A DNA stretch of 64,000 bases from Cymbomonas tetramitiformis (GCA_001247695.2 LGRX02034436.1:61676-125675); one strand, 5' to 3'. Counted from the first letter of the stretch, positions 48,466-60,762 are shown. A program made the numbers and translations. The notes: generated by a model not told the origin, from the sequence alone.

Positions 48466-49210
48466 ATAACGACATGCTAAACGCGTGCTAACGACATGTT
48501 AACGAATTATAACAATGCATGCTAACGACATATTAACGGTCGGTAGTATGTCGTTAGCATGCCGTTAGCACATGTCCTAAGTGGAATTTATATGCTAACG
48601 ACATGCTAACGACATACTACCGATATGTGCTAACGACACACTAACGCAACGTTAGCATGGCGTTAGCACGTTCTTAGTACGACATACTAACGGCATCATA
48701 ACGGCATATTAACGGCATACTACGGACATGCTAACAATGGCAAGCCAAGTGGTTTAGTATGCCAATATGATGTCCATAGCATTGCATTAGTATGTTTTTA
48801 GCATACTATGTACATGCTAACGCAACCATCATAAACGCATACTAAAAACATGCTATGGACGTGCTACGCGGATACTAACACTGATATGATAACTTATGTT
48901 AGCATGTTCATATAGTGTCATTAGCATGCCTTTAGCATGCTATGATCGTAATAACAAGTACATACTAAACGCATACTATCGACATGCTATTCACATGTTA
49001 ACGATACGATACTAACGACATGCTATGGACGTACTACATACATACTAATGCCGATATGATAACTGATGTTAGCATGTGCATATAATGTCATTAGTATTCC
49101 TTTAGTATGCTATGCTCGTGCTAATGATTACGTACTAAACGCATACTATCGATATGCTATTGACATGCTAACGACTTACTAATGGCATGCTAGCACCGGT
49201 GTTAGCATGC
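48447..49210. repeat. Left subterminal motif array (CATGCTAACG-type)
   Basis: Dozens of degenerate copies of CATGCTAACG, CATACTAACG and complements in both orientations, about every 15-25 bp. EnSpm elements characteristically bind their own proteins at short subterminal repeats; here the array is about 760 bp, unusually long. Confidence 0.88.
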
Positions 49211-49393
49211 ACTACACGCATAACACACGCGTATACGCGGGGAACAAAGTTGTGACCAGCATGCTCAACTAAGCAGGTTTGTACACAGGAAAGCAAGTGA
49301 AGACTATTAGCAATACAAACTGAATAAAAAAAGGTATTAATACAGACCATGGTCGATAAAGACCTTGGCCAATGTTCACGAATTCAAGTGATC

Positions 49394-51222
49394 CTACTTT
49401 GAGCCATGAAAGGCTTTTTCAACCGCCCCTTTGCGGATGTAGGAGGCGTCAACTACTAGCGCCACCGGCTGCTTCTCCAGGACGGCGTCCTTTTCCCCGC
49501 GGAATGCGGCGTAAAAGAACTTTTCAAATGCCTTGGCCTCCTTGGAATCCTTCGTCTCGAAAAAGACCTCGGGTTTTTTTATGATTGTGTTCAAAGCACC
49601 AATGGCTTTCCCACCGAACTCGTCAACGCCGACGGTTCCGGTCCGGTGGTTCACTTTTTTCACCTGAGGAAAAACACTATTCAAGTTAATTGGCAAGCAA
49701 GAAAAAACAAGGGAAACCGTATCGCTGTAATAATATGCTATGAGCATACTAAGGACGTGTTAAAGACGTACTAACTAATAAAAACTTACAGCGAGCAAGG
49801 GAAGAGTTTGCATACCTCTATGGCAAGGAAGAGGGGGGGGAGCTTGAGGGCCTTGGGGTCCTCCCAGTGCCCGACCGTCGCGGAGAGGTCACATGCGGTG
49901 ACCTCTCCCGCGAGGAGCGGGACCTCCGCCTTGAGGGACCCACTCGAGGTGAAGTAGCAATCCTCACCAAGGGGGGGATCCACCTCCTCGTCGTCATCGG
50001 TTTTCCGGCAGAACACCCATACGTGTGTTCCAACCGGGTACCTCTTCACGAGGTCGGCGTGATCCTCTTCGTCACTTTCGGAAGGCTCCCCCCCCTTCTC
50101 TTTTTTTCCATGCCTTGATCTTTTGGAGGGAGAGGCTACAACCGCTTGCTCCCCGCCCACCACCTCCTTGGTGGCCTCCTCCTTCTCCTCCTCCTCCTCA
50201 GCCACAGTATGGCTGAGTTGCTTGACCCAATGGTCTAAAAGATAATCGCCTGCAAAAAAGTATTGACATGTTCAGGTAGATATTACGTCGCTAATATGCT
50301 ATGAACGTGATATGCTATACTATGCACGTGCTAACGCGGACGTGCAACACGAAAGGTGCACTATGTTATGACAGACGCAGTATGATAAAGGAGTGATAAC
50401 GTGGTGCTAAGACAGTCCTAAGCGTTGCAAGAGGCAAGAAACTTACGTGCTTCCAGCAGCGTACCCTTGCCTTCCTCCCAATCCGTGGGAAGAGACAGGG
50501 TCTCGATCCCTGCTGCTTTGAAGGCGGCCATTTTCGCCTTCTCAGTGGGCTCCGATATTTTTAGCCCTTCCGCCCCGTCGACCTTGGAATACGGGTGGTT
50601 GGGACACGGCTTGTGTACCCATTCCTTCCCGTCCTTCAACCATCGCCCATATTTCCACGCGGTGCGGAAGTTATTAATGTCCGCGCGGACTTTGCCTTGA
50701 ATGTATGGAACGATTGTGGGGTCGGAGGCGGGGTCGAAACCCGCCTCCTTCGCGATAGTGGGGACCAACTTTGGGTAGAGGTCGGGTTGGCCCCCCACTA
50801 GGACCACCGGATTCCACTCCTTCGTGGCCACTGCGCGCGCAAAGGAAGAACAACAAGTTAATTAACGAATAACCCACAAGAAAAAAAAACGTGACTACAA
50901 GCGAGGTGCGTTCCTCAATGGGCGGGTCTATACCGATCACTTTCCTAATTGCGGTCCGCACCGCCCGCTCGTGGGGTTGGACAATCCCACGGACGCGCGT
51001 GACCGCTCCTTCTCTCCCCTTCCTTTTTTTGGTGGAGGCCAATCGTTTGAAGTTCCCCGCAGGTTTTGCGGCTTTGGCGGGGGCGGCCGCGCAATCGGGT
51101 GCGGAGTCTTTCGCCCTATGCCATGTTACATATTGGAGCAACCCCGCAAGGGATTGCTCCTCCCCCATACTTTCGCATAGGTCTTCGTATGCCTCGCGCT
51201 CATCTTTGGTTGGGTGACTCAT
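49394..51222 (-). CDS. Accessory gene of the EnSpm-like element, four exons
   Basis: Exons on the minus strand: 51222-50899, 50831 (approximate)-50447, 50249-49816 and 49663-49394, giving roughly 470 residues. The last two junctions keep frame; the first is uncertain. The N-terminus (MSHPTKDEREAYEDLCESMG) is helical. A middle part has NNFRTAWKYGRWLKDGKEWV. An acidic run with a basic nuclear-localisation-like KRSRHGKKEKG follows, then a globular part (DLVKRYPVGTHVWVFCRKTD). Its last exon is KKVNHRTGTVGVDEFGGKAI onward. No family recognised. By position it resembles the second (TnpA-like) product of EnSpm elements, which binds subterminal repeats (inference). Confidence 0.55.
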
Positions 51223-52310
51223 TTTTTCTTTGTACCTAAAGGTGTTGGTGTGGTGTTGGTAAAGTCGAACGAAGGTGTAGGTGTTGGTGTTAGGTGTTGT
51301 ACCTAAAGGGCTGCGCTGGAAGAACGAACTGTACGGAACTGCACGAACTTAGAGAGGAGTCCTTGGCGGCGTTAAGGTGCGTATAGCGCGACAGTAGTAT
51401 GTACTTAGCACTAGCCGTTTGCGTGTGGCACACTAGCCGATATCGTCTATAGCACATAGCCGTTTGCGTGTTCGGAATTTTGAATTTCGAGGTCTTTCTA
51501 CTGTGCGATTTTGACCATCGCTGATCGTATCGTAATCTTCAATTCTGCATCACCTACACCGATGTCACGACGTCACGCTCAATTTCTTTTTTTAATTTTC
51601 GCCAAGCCCTTCACTCGCGTCATCGTCTATCCTCATCGATCGATTCACTATCGTCATCGTCTCAGAATGCCCATCGTTATGGTCACGTGGTCGAGTGGAC
51701 ATGATGTGTGCTTTTGCGCGTGAGGTCACTGGATCGATGCCCCCTGAAAATTTTCAATTTATGTTGGTTTGGCTTTAGCGTGATAGGGAAATTTGTGAAA
51801 ACATTCTCCCCCCACATTATGTTAGCATGTCGTTAGCATGTCGTTATCACATCATGTGTTAACGACATGCTAACCGCATGCAAAAGACATACTAAAGAAG
51901 CGAATCTGTTAGGGAATATTCCTCAGGCCTGTTAGCACGTCCGTGTTTAGCATGCCTTTAGCATGGTTTTCAGTCCGTAGGGCGCCCGTAGGACGGCAGT
52001 AGCACGCCTGTAGCATATGTAATATGTAATATGTCCTTAGCACATGTCCTAACTGGAACGCCCATAGTTAAGGCCCATATATGCACGTGCTACCGACATT
52101 ACCGGAAATTATGACACATCTGAAGAAGATTCCTCAAAAGAATCTATTCCGTAGCATGTCGTTAGCATGTTATGCTCATCCTAATGACGTGCTACCTAAC
52201 GAAGGTCTTTCGGACCTCCTGTACTCCAATTACTATGAAGGTAGGGGGAGGGAGGAGGGGGGGTCGCGGGGTAATAGGGTTGCAATGCCCCGAAAATGAG
52301 AGCATTTCTC
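51223..52310. other. Divergent non-coding region between accessory gene and transposase gene
   Basis: GTGTTGGTGTGG/TAGGTGTTGG repeats (51241-51300) lie just upstream of the accessory gene's start. Further CGTTAGCATG motifs cluster at 51818-51960 and 52020-52190. It may hold both promoters; no coding sequence supported. Confidence 0.4.
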
Positions 52311-52567
52311 CGCGCTACGTGAAGAATCGGCTCGCCAAGTTCCCCCCAATGCATCCGAGGACGAGGTCGTGCTTGCGCCCGCAAGAACACCTCGTACGGC
52401 CCCGGGCCACCGTGGCCTTTCCCTCCAACGACCAGTCGACAAAAGCAATGTGCCACGACTATCCCGCCAGGCCATGCGTAGCCCAGCTCCTCACCCAGTA
52501 CCCTCGACACCACATCCAAGTTTGGTGAATGGTACCACCTCCCGCCCAAGTAGGCCGGCAGCGGCAC
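52196..52567 (-). CDS. Possible minus-strand ORF of unknown function
   Basis: A 123-codon minus frame reads plausibly as protein (PAYLGGRWYHSPNLDVVSRV, GEELGYAWPGGIVVAHCFCR). The plus strand has equally open frames here, one ending at a good donor (CCAAGGTGAGT, 52697) that could be an early transposase exon. I cannot decide between them. Confidence 0.25.
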   Translation of the reverse strand: MPLPAYLGGRWYHSPNLDVVSRVLGEELGYAWPGGIVVAHCFCRLVVGGKGHGGPGPYEVFLRAQARPRPRMHWGELGEPILHVARRNALIFGALQPYYPATPPPPSPYLHSNWSTGGPKDLR

Positions 52568-52949
52568 TTGTTGCCTGCGAGACCGTTGGTCGTCCGGAGG
52601 GTTTCCGGTTGGGTCACCTTTTCGAGAAGCACACGAAGGAGCTTCGAGTCAGCCAATGGGCGGAAACCACGGTGGCGTGTGTATATGATCCAAGGTGAGT
52701 GCTTTACCCTATAGTTTTAGCATTCCTTTCGAGATGTACGGGTCGCGTACAGGCAACCACGGCATGCATGTTTCAAAAAGTCGTACTATATGGTTTGTAG
52801 GATGCCGTATATAGTGCTCAGGAATATTGAAGGCCTATTTAAGGGCTCGCTTGTTGTTATAATACGACCTGTTGAAAGTATTTTAACCCGCCGCTTTCGA
52901 ACTTGGCAGGTGCCCGTCACTCGAGATGCAGCGTATTTTTAGGGCTCTT

Positions 52950-55499
52950 CATCCATGATGGAGGTCGATGCCGAGCCCCAGGTCGCCGACCTCTTCATGA
53001 GCCATAACGATGCCAAATTGGCGAGGTGCGTCCCTACTCGTGATGTTATCGCCGGGCGTTAGTATATTGTTAGCACGCCTGTAGCATACTAACGGCAGTA
53101 TAAATGCGTGCTATCTCCAGGCTCGGCCACGACTCCCCGCTGCCCGCCTCGCCTTCGCCACTCCCCGAGCCGATGGGCGACCTCACCGACGACACCACCC
53201 CTCCCGCGTCCTTGAGAGAGGACGACTCCGACTCCAGCACCGACCGTACCACTCCTCCCGCGTCTTTGAGAGAGGGCGACGACGAGCAGTATGACAATCG
53301 ACTTCGCAATCTTGTGCGAGGATGTACCGTGGAATATCGCAAAGCCTACCATGACCCTTGGGCATCGATACTTGTTGGTGACTTGGTGGACCAGATGCCT
53401 GAGCCCTCCTATACAACCTTTTGCGCGGATCGGTTACTAGAGGTGCGGTTCGCGGGCAAGGTTTTTCGATGTGAGGCAACGGACGGGGTCATGACGTTGG
53501 CTGCGATGGTCCACGTTTTCTACGACCTCTTTGATTGGGTTGATCATTGTATGTCCACGGGCTTCCAAGGGGCACCGGCAAATTGGAGTTACGCCCAAGA
53601 CGAAGGCAGTGATCATGAGCCTACCCGCGCACATCCCGAGACGACCGAGCTCCCCGACCACTCTCCGCGTCATGGGGATGTGAACCTGGCGAGGTGACCC
53701 CCCCCCCGCCCTTAGGAATGTTTGCATGTCGGCGTTAGGGTCCTTTGATACCCCGTTAGCATGCTAACGGCAGTATAAGTGCGTGCTATCTCCAGGCTCG
53801 GCCACGACTCCCCGCTGCCCGCCTCGCCTTCGCCACTCCCCGAGCCGATGGGCGACCCAATGCAGGACTCAACCCCTCCCGCGTCCTTAAGAGAGGACGA
53901 CGACGCCTCTCCAGCCGCCACGCTTTTGCCACACCCCGAGACGACCGAGCTCCCCGACCACTCTCCGCGTCATGGGGATGTGAACCTGGCGAGGTGGACC
54001 CCCCCCCCTTAGGAATGTTTGCATGTCGGCGTTAGGGTCCCTTTAGGACGCCGTCGGCATGCTAACGGCATAATAAGTGCGTGCTATCTCCAGGCTCGGC
54101 CACGACTCCCCGCTGCCCGCCTCGCCTTCGCCACTCCCCGAGCCGATGGGCGACCTCACCGACGACACCACCCCTCCCCCGTCCTTGAGAGAGGACGACG
54201 ACGCCTCTCCAGCCGCCACGCTTTTGCCACACCCCGAGACGACCGAGCTCCCCGACCACTCTCCGCGTCATGGGGATGTGAACCTGGCAGGAGTGACCCC
54301 GGGAATGTTTGCATGTCGGCGTTAGGGTCCCTTTAGGACGCCGTCGGCATGCTAACGGCATAATAAGTGCGTGCTATCTCCAGGCTCGGCCACGACTCCC
54401 CGCTGCCCGCCTCGCCTTCGCCACTCCCCGAGCCGATGGGCGAACTCACCGACGACACCACCCCCCCCGGTCCCCGTCCTTGAGAGAGGGCGAATCTGAC
54501 TCTTTATGCATGATGGAGGTCGATGCCGAGCCGCAGGTCGCCGACCTCTTCATGGGCCATAACGATGCCAAATTGGCGAGGTGCGTCCCTACTCGTGATG
54601 TTATCGCCGGGCGTTAGTATATTGTTAGCACGCCTGTAGCATACCAAACGTGTCCTAACGACATACTATCCGCAGGTCGGTGTCGACGGAGATCCAGGCC
54701 GAACATGTGTGCATGACGCCTTTAGAGATGGCATGGAAGCTGCGAGACGACGCACATGAAAAGGCAATACGGGAGGGAGAACTGCGAGAAGATAGATTCT
54801 TGCTATGTGATTGTGGCATGTGCTATGGCACGGCGACGTGGTGGGGTAAAACAACCGAGCGTATGGCGTCACCGGAAGCTATTTAAAAGGATTCGCCGCG
54901 CACGTGCCTACGTGGATGCGGTAGATGTCTCCGTACCGGATGTGCGTATGGACATGGCTTTGGACGATGACCCCGAGACGACCGAGCTCCCCGACCACTC
55001 TCCGCGTCATGGGGATGTGAACCTGGCGAGGTGACCCCCCTTCCCCCCCCTAGGAATGTTTGCATGTCGGCGTTAGGGTCCCTTTAAGACGCCGTCAGCA
55101 TGCCGGCTAACGGCAGTATAAGTGCGTGCTATCTCCAGGCTCGGCCACGACTCCCCGCTGCCCGCCTCGCCTTCGCCACTCCCCGAGCAGGTTCAAGTGG
55201 ACGATCGTGAGGTAGCGGATTCCGACCGCTCCGACGATCCGACGATCCACGAGGAGGATTTGGAAAGTTTCGACGATGACCGCTCCTATAGCGATGATTT
55301 CGCATCATGCCAAGGCGAAAACTTTGAGGAATGCGGGGATCCATTTGCCGAGGTTGAGGGTGATGACATTGGCGAAGCCGGATCTATGAAAGGCGACGAC
55401 GATCGGATGGATGCAGACGATGCGATCATGGACGACATGAGAACAGCGACGGCCGAGTTGACCGCAGGGATCAAGAGGTTGATGGCCGGGCAGCAAGAG
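52950..55499 (+). repeat. Tandem array of duplicated exons at the 5' end of the transposase gene
   Basis: A module opening with acceptor GTGCTATCTCCAG, then GGCTCGGCCACGACTCCCCG, occurs at 53121, 53796, 54094, 54394 and 55139. Four modules end GTGAACCTGGCGAG or a variant before a GTG donor; two end GATGCCAAATTGGCGAG (about 53022 and 54580). Modules 53121-53693 (573 bp) and 53796-53993 (198 bp) are multiples of three and could be added without shifting frame; others carry indels (the donor is altered at about 54290). They encode Pro/Asp/Glu-rich sequence (ETTELPDHSPRHGDVNLA). Confidence 0.85.
54674..55033 (+). CDS. Transposase exon with CxC-type Cys motif (frameshifted)
   Basis: After the acceptor CTATCCGCAG, the frame encodes EIQAEHVCMTPLEMAWKLRD and FLLCDCGMCYGTATWWGKTT, a CxCxxC pattern like the N-terminal zinc-binding region of EnSpm transposases. 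It hits TAA near 54884. The next frame continues KRIRRARAYVDAVDVSVPDV and ends in the same PETTELPDHSPRHGDVNLA tail as the duplicated exons. One indel near 54880 would explain this. Confidence 0.5.
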
Positions 55500-55631
55500 G
55501 TGAGCACATATGTGTTGGCATGCTGATAGCATACAGACAGTATGCCTTTAGCATGATCCAAGTGTGCTAGGGACGCACTGTGACACCGATTGTTATATAA
55601 TGGTCACGGCGTTCGATGGTGACCACACGCA

Positions 55632-58600
55632 GGAGATGGACGCGAAGCAACCCCGTGGCAGACCCGCGCCACCCACCGATTAACTTCTTCAAGATGCTTC
55701 TCGACCTCTTGGAATGGAACACCGAAGGCAAGATGTCGCGAGACTCGTTTGACAAGCTCCTCGCCATCATTCATGAACATTTCGGAAAACATTTGGGGAC
55801 CTTTCCAACGAACTTCAAAGCCGCATGGAAACAGTTCGAAGTGTTCGACGCCCCCTGCAACAGGGTTGACTTATGTGTGAAAGGATGCGTGTTCTTCGAG
55901 GGAGAGTACGCCACCGCCGACGTGTGCCCGAAGTGCAATGAGCCCCGGTGGGAGGCATTGGGCGAGATGGGGGAAGTGGACGCGGGGAAGGGCAAGAAAG
56001 CGCGATCACAATTCTTTTGGTGGAATGTTGCGGACTTGCTGAGACGTGTGTACGCAAATCCATACACCGCGGAGATGATGCTCGCTCACTCCAGGCACGT
56101 TCCACCGGCAGACGGATCGGTGCGCACTATCTGGGGCAAGTCTTCCACACAGTACCCCGTTATCATGTGGTTAGCATGTAAACGACGTCTTACGCCTGTC
56201 GTTAGCGTGTGTTTAGCATGTCTAACTCATATACACGTGTTCTATGCCTTCATCAGATGGTAAGGAATGGCAGGAGCGGAAGAACGTGCGACACGTCGAT
56301 TTTTTCAAGGAGGCCAGGAACGTGAGCATTCTGTTGAGTGCGGATGGGGCGGCTTTGTGGCAAAACAAAATGGGGGTGTTCCCTATCTACTTTCAAATCT
56401 TGAACCTACCTCCGGAGCTTCGTACCAAGTATGAGAACATGGAGGTATACGGAATCATTGAAGGACAGCACCCTGCGAACTCCCAATTACTGTATGGCAA
56501 GCTGGTGGATGAGCTCGTGGAGTTGTGGGACGAAGGCTGTGTGTGTTGGGACTCATACACCGACGAGCACGTGCGGTTGAAGGTCATGCTCTTTGCCATA
56601 CTCATGGACTATAAGGGAGCGGTTGATGCCGCACAAGTCATGGACGTCGGTTCGTACGCGGGGTGCCTAGTATGCAAGATCCGGGGGACATTCGCAACAT
56701 GTTTGCACAAGATGGTGTACATGTTCAGCAAGCAAGATCCACCAGGTATGTATGTAGCACGTTCTTAGCATACTATCGGTACCGTACGAACATGCTAAAG
56801 GCATGCTATCCGTATCATGAATGCATTCTGGACGTATGTTTGACGATTTCTTTGTTCTCACTTCGGCTTAGGCACTCAACCGTTGCGCACGGACGCCGAG
56901 TACATGCGTCATGGCGCAAGGCACGAAGATCTACGGGATAGTGGAGACCCAGAACTTTCGGGCGCGACCTTGGAGGAGAGCATGAGAAAGACGGGCGTGA
57001 AGTTCTTGAGCGTGTTTATTCGGTTGGTTTACTTCAAGCTCTACCGTGATTTCATCCTGGATGGCATGCATGACATCATGAACTTAGCGAACAGGATTGC
57101 CGCATCATTGCTCGGGGTCGACTTCACCGACGCCGTCCGCCAGCAAGCGAGAGAGGATGGTGTCCACCCCCCGTGGCATGCCACAACCAAGGTGAAGAAT
57201 AGTAAAGGTAGGCAACTATTCGCGTGTTAGCATGTTCATAGGGTTGTGTTAGGTTGTTGTGGCAATATTGCCGACAGCCTAAACGCATGCTAACAGTATT
57301 TTCATGTTTTTTTAATTGTGCCGCAGGGGCGGAGGTTTTGGTGTACAAGATGACGCATGGACCTTTCGCGATTCCACCCCGCCCTAACAAAACGTCCACC
57401 ACGAAGCGATGTTTGGAGACCGCGCGCTTGTTTTTGCGGAGCATCAGGGCGACGGAGGGATGGGGGCGTGGTCACTTACGATTGCTACAAACTACCGCCG
57501 ATAAGAAAGCCGCCAAGCACATTCGGGCTCATGACGGTTTGAAGCTCGTGCAGAACGGTACCATGGCGACAGTCTGCGCTTGGCCACGAGATTACGGGCA
57601 GCCCGCCAATCCATTGGCGAAGATAGTGGGCCGAATGACCATGATCGTGCGGGAGCTGACGACGAAACAAGTGCGGCCTCAGGTAATCTGTTAGCATGTC
57701 GTTAGTAGGTAAGCATGATACCGTTAGCACGTTAAGCACAATATATGGGCGTCCTAACATACTGCTATGTGCAGGATATGGGGCTACTTGCACGAGAAAT
57801 AGAGCTATTTTTCAAGGACTTGGAGGCGGCCGGACCAGCGTATATGTGGTGTGTTATTAACACTCACATGTTTTCTCACATGGTCACGCAACTTGAGAAG
57901 TATGGTCCAATGCGGGAAGTGTGGATGTACGTCTTTGAGTCCTTGAACGGCCACATCAAATCCCTAGCGAGGAGCAACTCCATGCCCGTTCCAGCCATAA
58001 TGAATTACTTCAGTCGCGTGAAGCTGTTGCGTCTGGTGCGTGGGATAATCACTTTCATTACGGCAGGCGTCTCCACCCGGGTGCCGGCGGCCGTGACCAT
58101 GGGGAGCCGCGGGGCGATTGCGGTTGAGGTATCGGCTAGGGGGAAGCGGGTGGTCTTGCGAGATGATGAAATCCAACACATTAAGGTTTGGATGCGCACT
58201 CACATTCCGGCGTATGGAGACCTGGTGGAGAGATGGGAGAAGTATGCGGAGGACGCGCGCAGGTGATCCCATCATTTCCTGAGCAGTTGTTGGCCCTGTA
58301 CGTTCTGACGCCGCTATTACGTCGCTAGTACGCCTTTAGCATACTAACGACAATATATGACTGTGCACAGATGGAATGCCAAGATGCGGGCGCGAAACAA
58401 AAAACACAGGCTCGCGGCTTGTACAAAGGAGGGTAAGCCTGAGCACATACGCGAACCCGTAGTTGGAGCATATGCGGATCCGACAGAATGGCTGGGCCGA
58501 AAGTTCACAAAGGACGAGATGTTGCTCATGGCGGGGCCGGCACCGGTTTGCTATAGTTTCGCGCACATTAAGATCGGCGACGCCCATTACCGCACGGCTA

Positions 58601-59198
58601 CGACCGATCGGAATAAGCGCACCGTGCATAGCTATTTTCGTACATTCTTCGTGAATGAGGAAATGGACAGTGATGGGAACGTAATCTTCAACGAGAAGGG
58701 TGAGCCAAAAACCGATGAAATCGACAGGTGAGGAAGCAACGACAATGTATCGTGCAGTTATGATGTCTTTAGTGTTTCGGTAGCATGTGATTAGCACAAG
58801 GATACCATTCTAACCGCATATTAAGGGCATTTGGACCAGCAATGGTGGTTTTCACAATCGTGGGCTTGGCGAAATGCAGGCACGGCCGCATTACCAAAAT
58901 ACTGCGAGTGGAGATTGCTGGAGAGTTGTACACCTTACTCAAGTGCGATTGGCTTGCAAAGCCGACCGAGAAACAGATCAAGGCCTACCGGCTACGAAAC
59001 TCCATTCTCGGCCCGGATGATTTGACTAGGACGGTCTACACCTTCAACCCGCACGTTGACCCAGCAGCCTTTGAGCATAAGGAGCCATTCATATTACCCA
59101 ATCGAGTAGAACAACAAGTTGTTATTGTGCCACATCCGTGCATGGAGACCGCCGTTATTCTCGACCCAACGGCCGACTTCTTTGAGTGCATAGGATGA
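55632..59198 (+). CDS. EnSpm/CACTA transposase, main exons
   Basis: Exons: 55632-56177, 56257-56745, 56872-57207, 57327-57682, 57775-58262, 58371-58727, 58826-59198; all junctions keep frame. Domains in order: N-terminal part with a Cys motif (ATADVCPKCNEPRW); Transposase_21-type core with LLRRVYANPYTAEMMLAHSR, NVSILLSADGAALWQ, FPIYFQILNLPPELR, LVDELVELWDEG and AGCLVCK; a middle with YRDFILDGMHDIMNLANRIA; a DUF4218-like stretch (THMFSHMVTQLEKYGPMREV, FESLNGHIKSLARS); and a C-terminal DUF4216-like segment (KILRVEIAGELYTLLKCDWL). It should cut and join the TIRs. The 5' exons lie in the duplicated array and the true start is unknown. No lesion seen in these seven exons. Confidence 0.85.
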
Positions 59199-59212
59199 CA
59201 TTAGAATGTTAA

Positions 59213-60055
59213 CCCTTAAGCCGGTGGTTAGAATTCGAGGGTTTTCTATATGTGTTGTGATAATGGATTTTGCGATGTATGCTTAGTCACTAAATGCCCG
59301 TTTGCTTTACCAATTATTGCATACCTATATTACCAACTATTTGTGACACTACATGTCGATATATGTCGAATATATCCACTCTTATATGCGCACATGGTTA
59401 GAATGTTTTCGATTTTACAGGCACGATTTAATTTCATCTTCATTGTTGACGACATCTGCTCGACATATTTTTGCACAATTTTGGAATTAAATCATCGACC
59501 TTGATGATACGTTCCAAGGATGATTCACTTGCACCGATGTGCGTTCATCTGCCTATCGTTTTCTGTGGATTTATGCCAAAAAAACACTAAAAATACATAT
59601 ATTTCACAATGTTTTCCATACTTAAGGAATGTTTTCCATACTTAAGGGACACATGTGGTGATTTTTGCGATACTATGGGTCATATTCCATGATGATAGCC
59701 ACCAATCACTTACATAATGATCGGGACATGGCCCATGATGCAACGCGTGCTTGTAGATGAGCCGTAGGTAAGTATAACGTTGCAGTTTAGGCGCGTTTTG
59801 TATGTTTTGCAAGATAAAATTACGCAAAAAAACGTACAAATGTGCAACTGATTCGCGACAAATATGCGGGTACGTGCGATATATATTATGCATACGTGCC
59901 CCGCACAAGTACGCTACGCTTACATATGCGCATAACGGTGTACGTGCAAATACCCAGTGCAAAAATCATGCAAGGTATGCAACCGCAATTGCCCAAGCAG
60001 CATATACTTTGCCATCGCTTCTGGGTCAGATCTGACCCAGATACCGGCTTAAGGG
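59213..60055. mobile_element. 843-bp TTAA-flanked MITE inside the EnSpm-like element
   Basis: TTAA at 59209-59212 and 60056-60059 flanks inverted ends CCCTTAAGCCGGTGGT and ATACCGGCTTAAGGG. It lies 14 bp after the transposase stop codon. The interior is AT-rich with TGGGTCAGATCTGACCCA (about 60022) and no supported gene. The ends differ from the 41427 MITE, so it is a separate family. Confidence 0.88.
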
Positions 60056-60060
60056 TTAAA

Positions 60061-60620
60061 TGTGTGATAATGACATGCTAACACTGACGTGCTATCGGCG
60101 TCCTAAGAACATGCTAGCGATATACTAACGTCCCTACCTTTCCGAGGAATTCCGCTCGCTTACCACCTGACCCGAATCGCATCATACTCCGTGACATATC
60201 CTTCCCCTGCCCTTCTAATCACCATATAACATGTTCCTGGTGATCTACGCACCCCCACATGCCTCAACACTCACTACCCCTCAAGTTGGCGCGAACACAT
60301 GCTTAAGGCGCAGTGGCGTTAGCATGCCTTTAGCATGTCTGATGTGTGATAATGACATGCTAACACTGACGTGCTATCGGCGTCCTAAGAACATGCTAGC
60401 GACATACTAACGTCCCTACCTTTCCGAGGAATTCCGCTCGCTTACCCCCTGACCCGAATCGCATCATACTCCGTGGCATATCCTTCCCCTGCCCTTCTAA
60501 TCACCATATAACATGTTCCTGGTGATCTACGCACCCCCACATGCCTCACCACTCACTACCCCTCAAGTTGGCGCGAACACATGCTTAAGGCGCAGTGGCG
60601 TTAGCATGCCTTTAGCATGG
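60061..60620. repeat. 282-bp tandem duplication in the right subterminal region
   Basis: 60061-60342 and 60343-60620 are nearly identical (TGTGTGATAATGACATGCTA..., CCTACCTTTCCGAGGAATTC). The few differences include GATATACTAAC/GACATACTAAC and CATGCCTCAACA/CATGCCTCACCA. Confidence 0.92.
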
Positions 60621-60731
60621 ACATGCTAACACACCTATGGGGCTTTAGCATGCCGTTAGCACGCATGCTAACACCTATCTGGCGTTAGCATGTCATAGCA
60701 TGTCCATGGCACGCGTTTAGCATGTCGTTAG
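60621..60731. repeat. Right subterminal motif array
   Basis: Dense CGTTAGCATG/CATGCTAAC copies up to the right TIR, mirroring 48447-49210. Confidence 0.85.
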
Positions 60732-60762
60732 CAGCATACTAACGTTTTCCAGGACCGTAGGG
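60732..60762 (-). repeat. Right TIR of the EnSpm-like element
   Basis: Complement of the left TIR with one mismatch. On the plus strand it reads CATACTAACGTTTTCCAG followed by GACCGTAGGG, i.e. a branch-point-like TACTAAC and an acceptor-like CAG. Confidence 0.92.

Larger units (their letters stand above)
48435..60762 (+). mobile_element. 12.3 kb EnSpm/CACTA-like transposon
   Basis: 31-bp terminal inverted repeats with one mismatch begin CCCTACGGTCCT at 48435 and end AGGACCGTAGGG at 60762. CCCTA is one base from the canonical CACTA. Long subterminal regions of short repeated motifs (CATGCTAACG and complement), a Transposase_21/DUF4218-type transposase and an oppositely oriented accessory gene all fit EnSpm. 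The flanks GAG and ACA do not show the expected 2-3 bp target duplication. A TTAA MITE (59213-60055) has inserted inside it. Confidence 0.85.
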
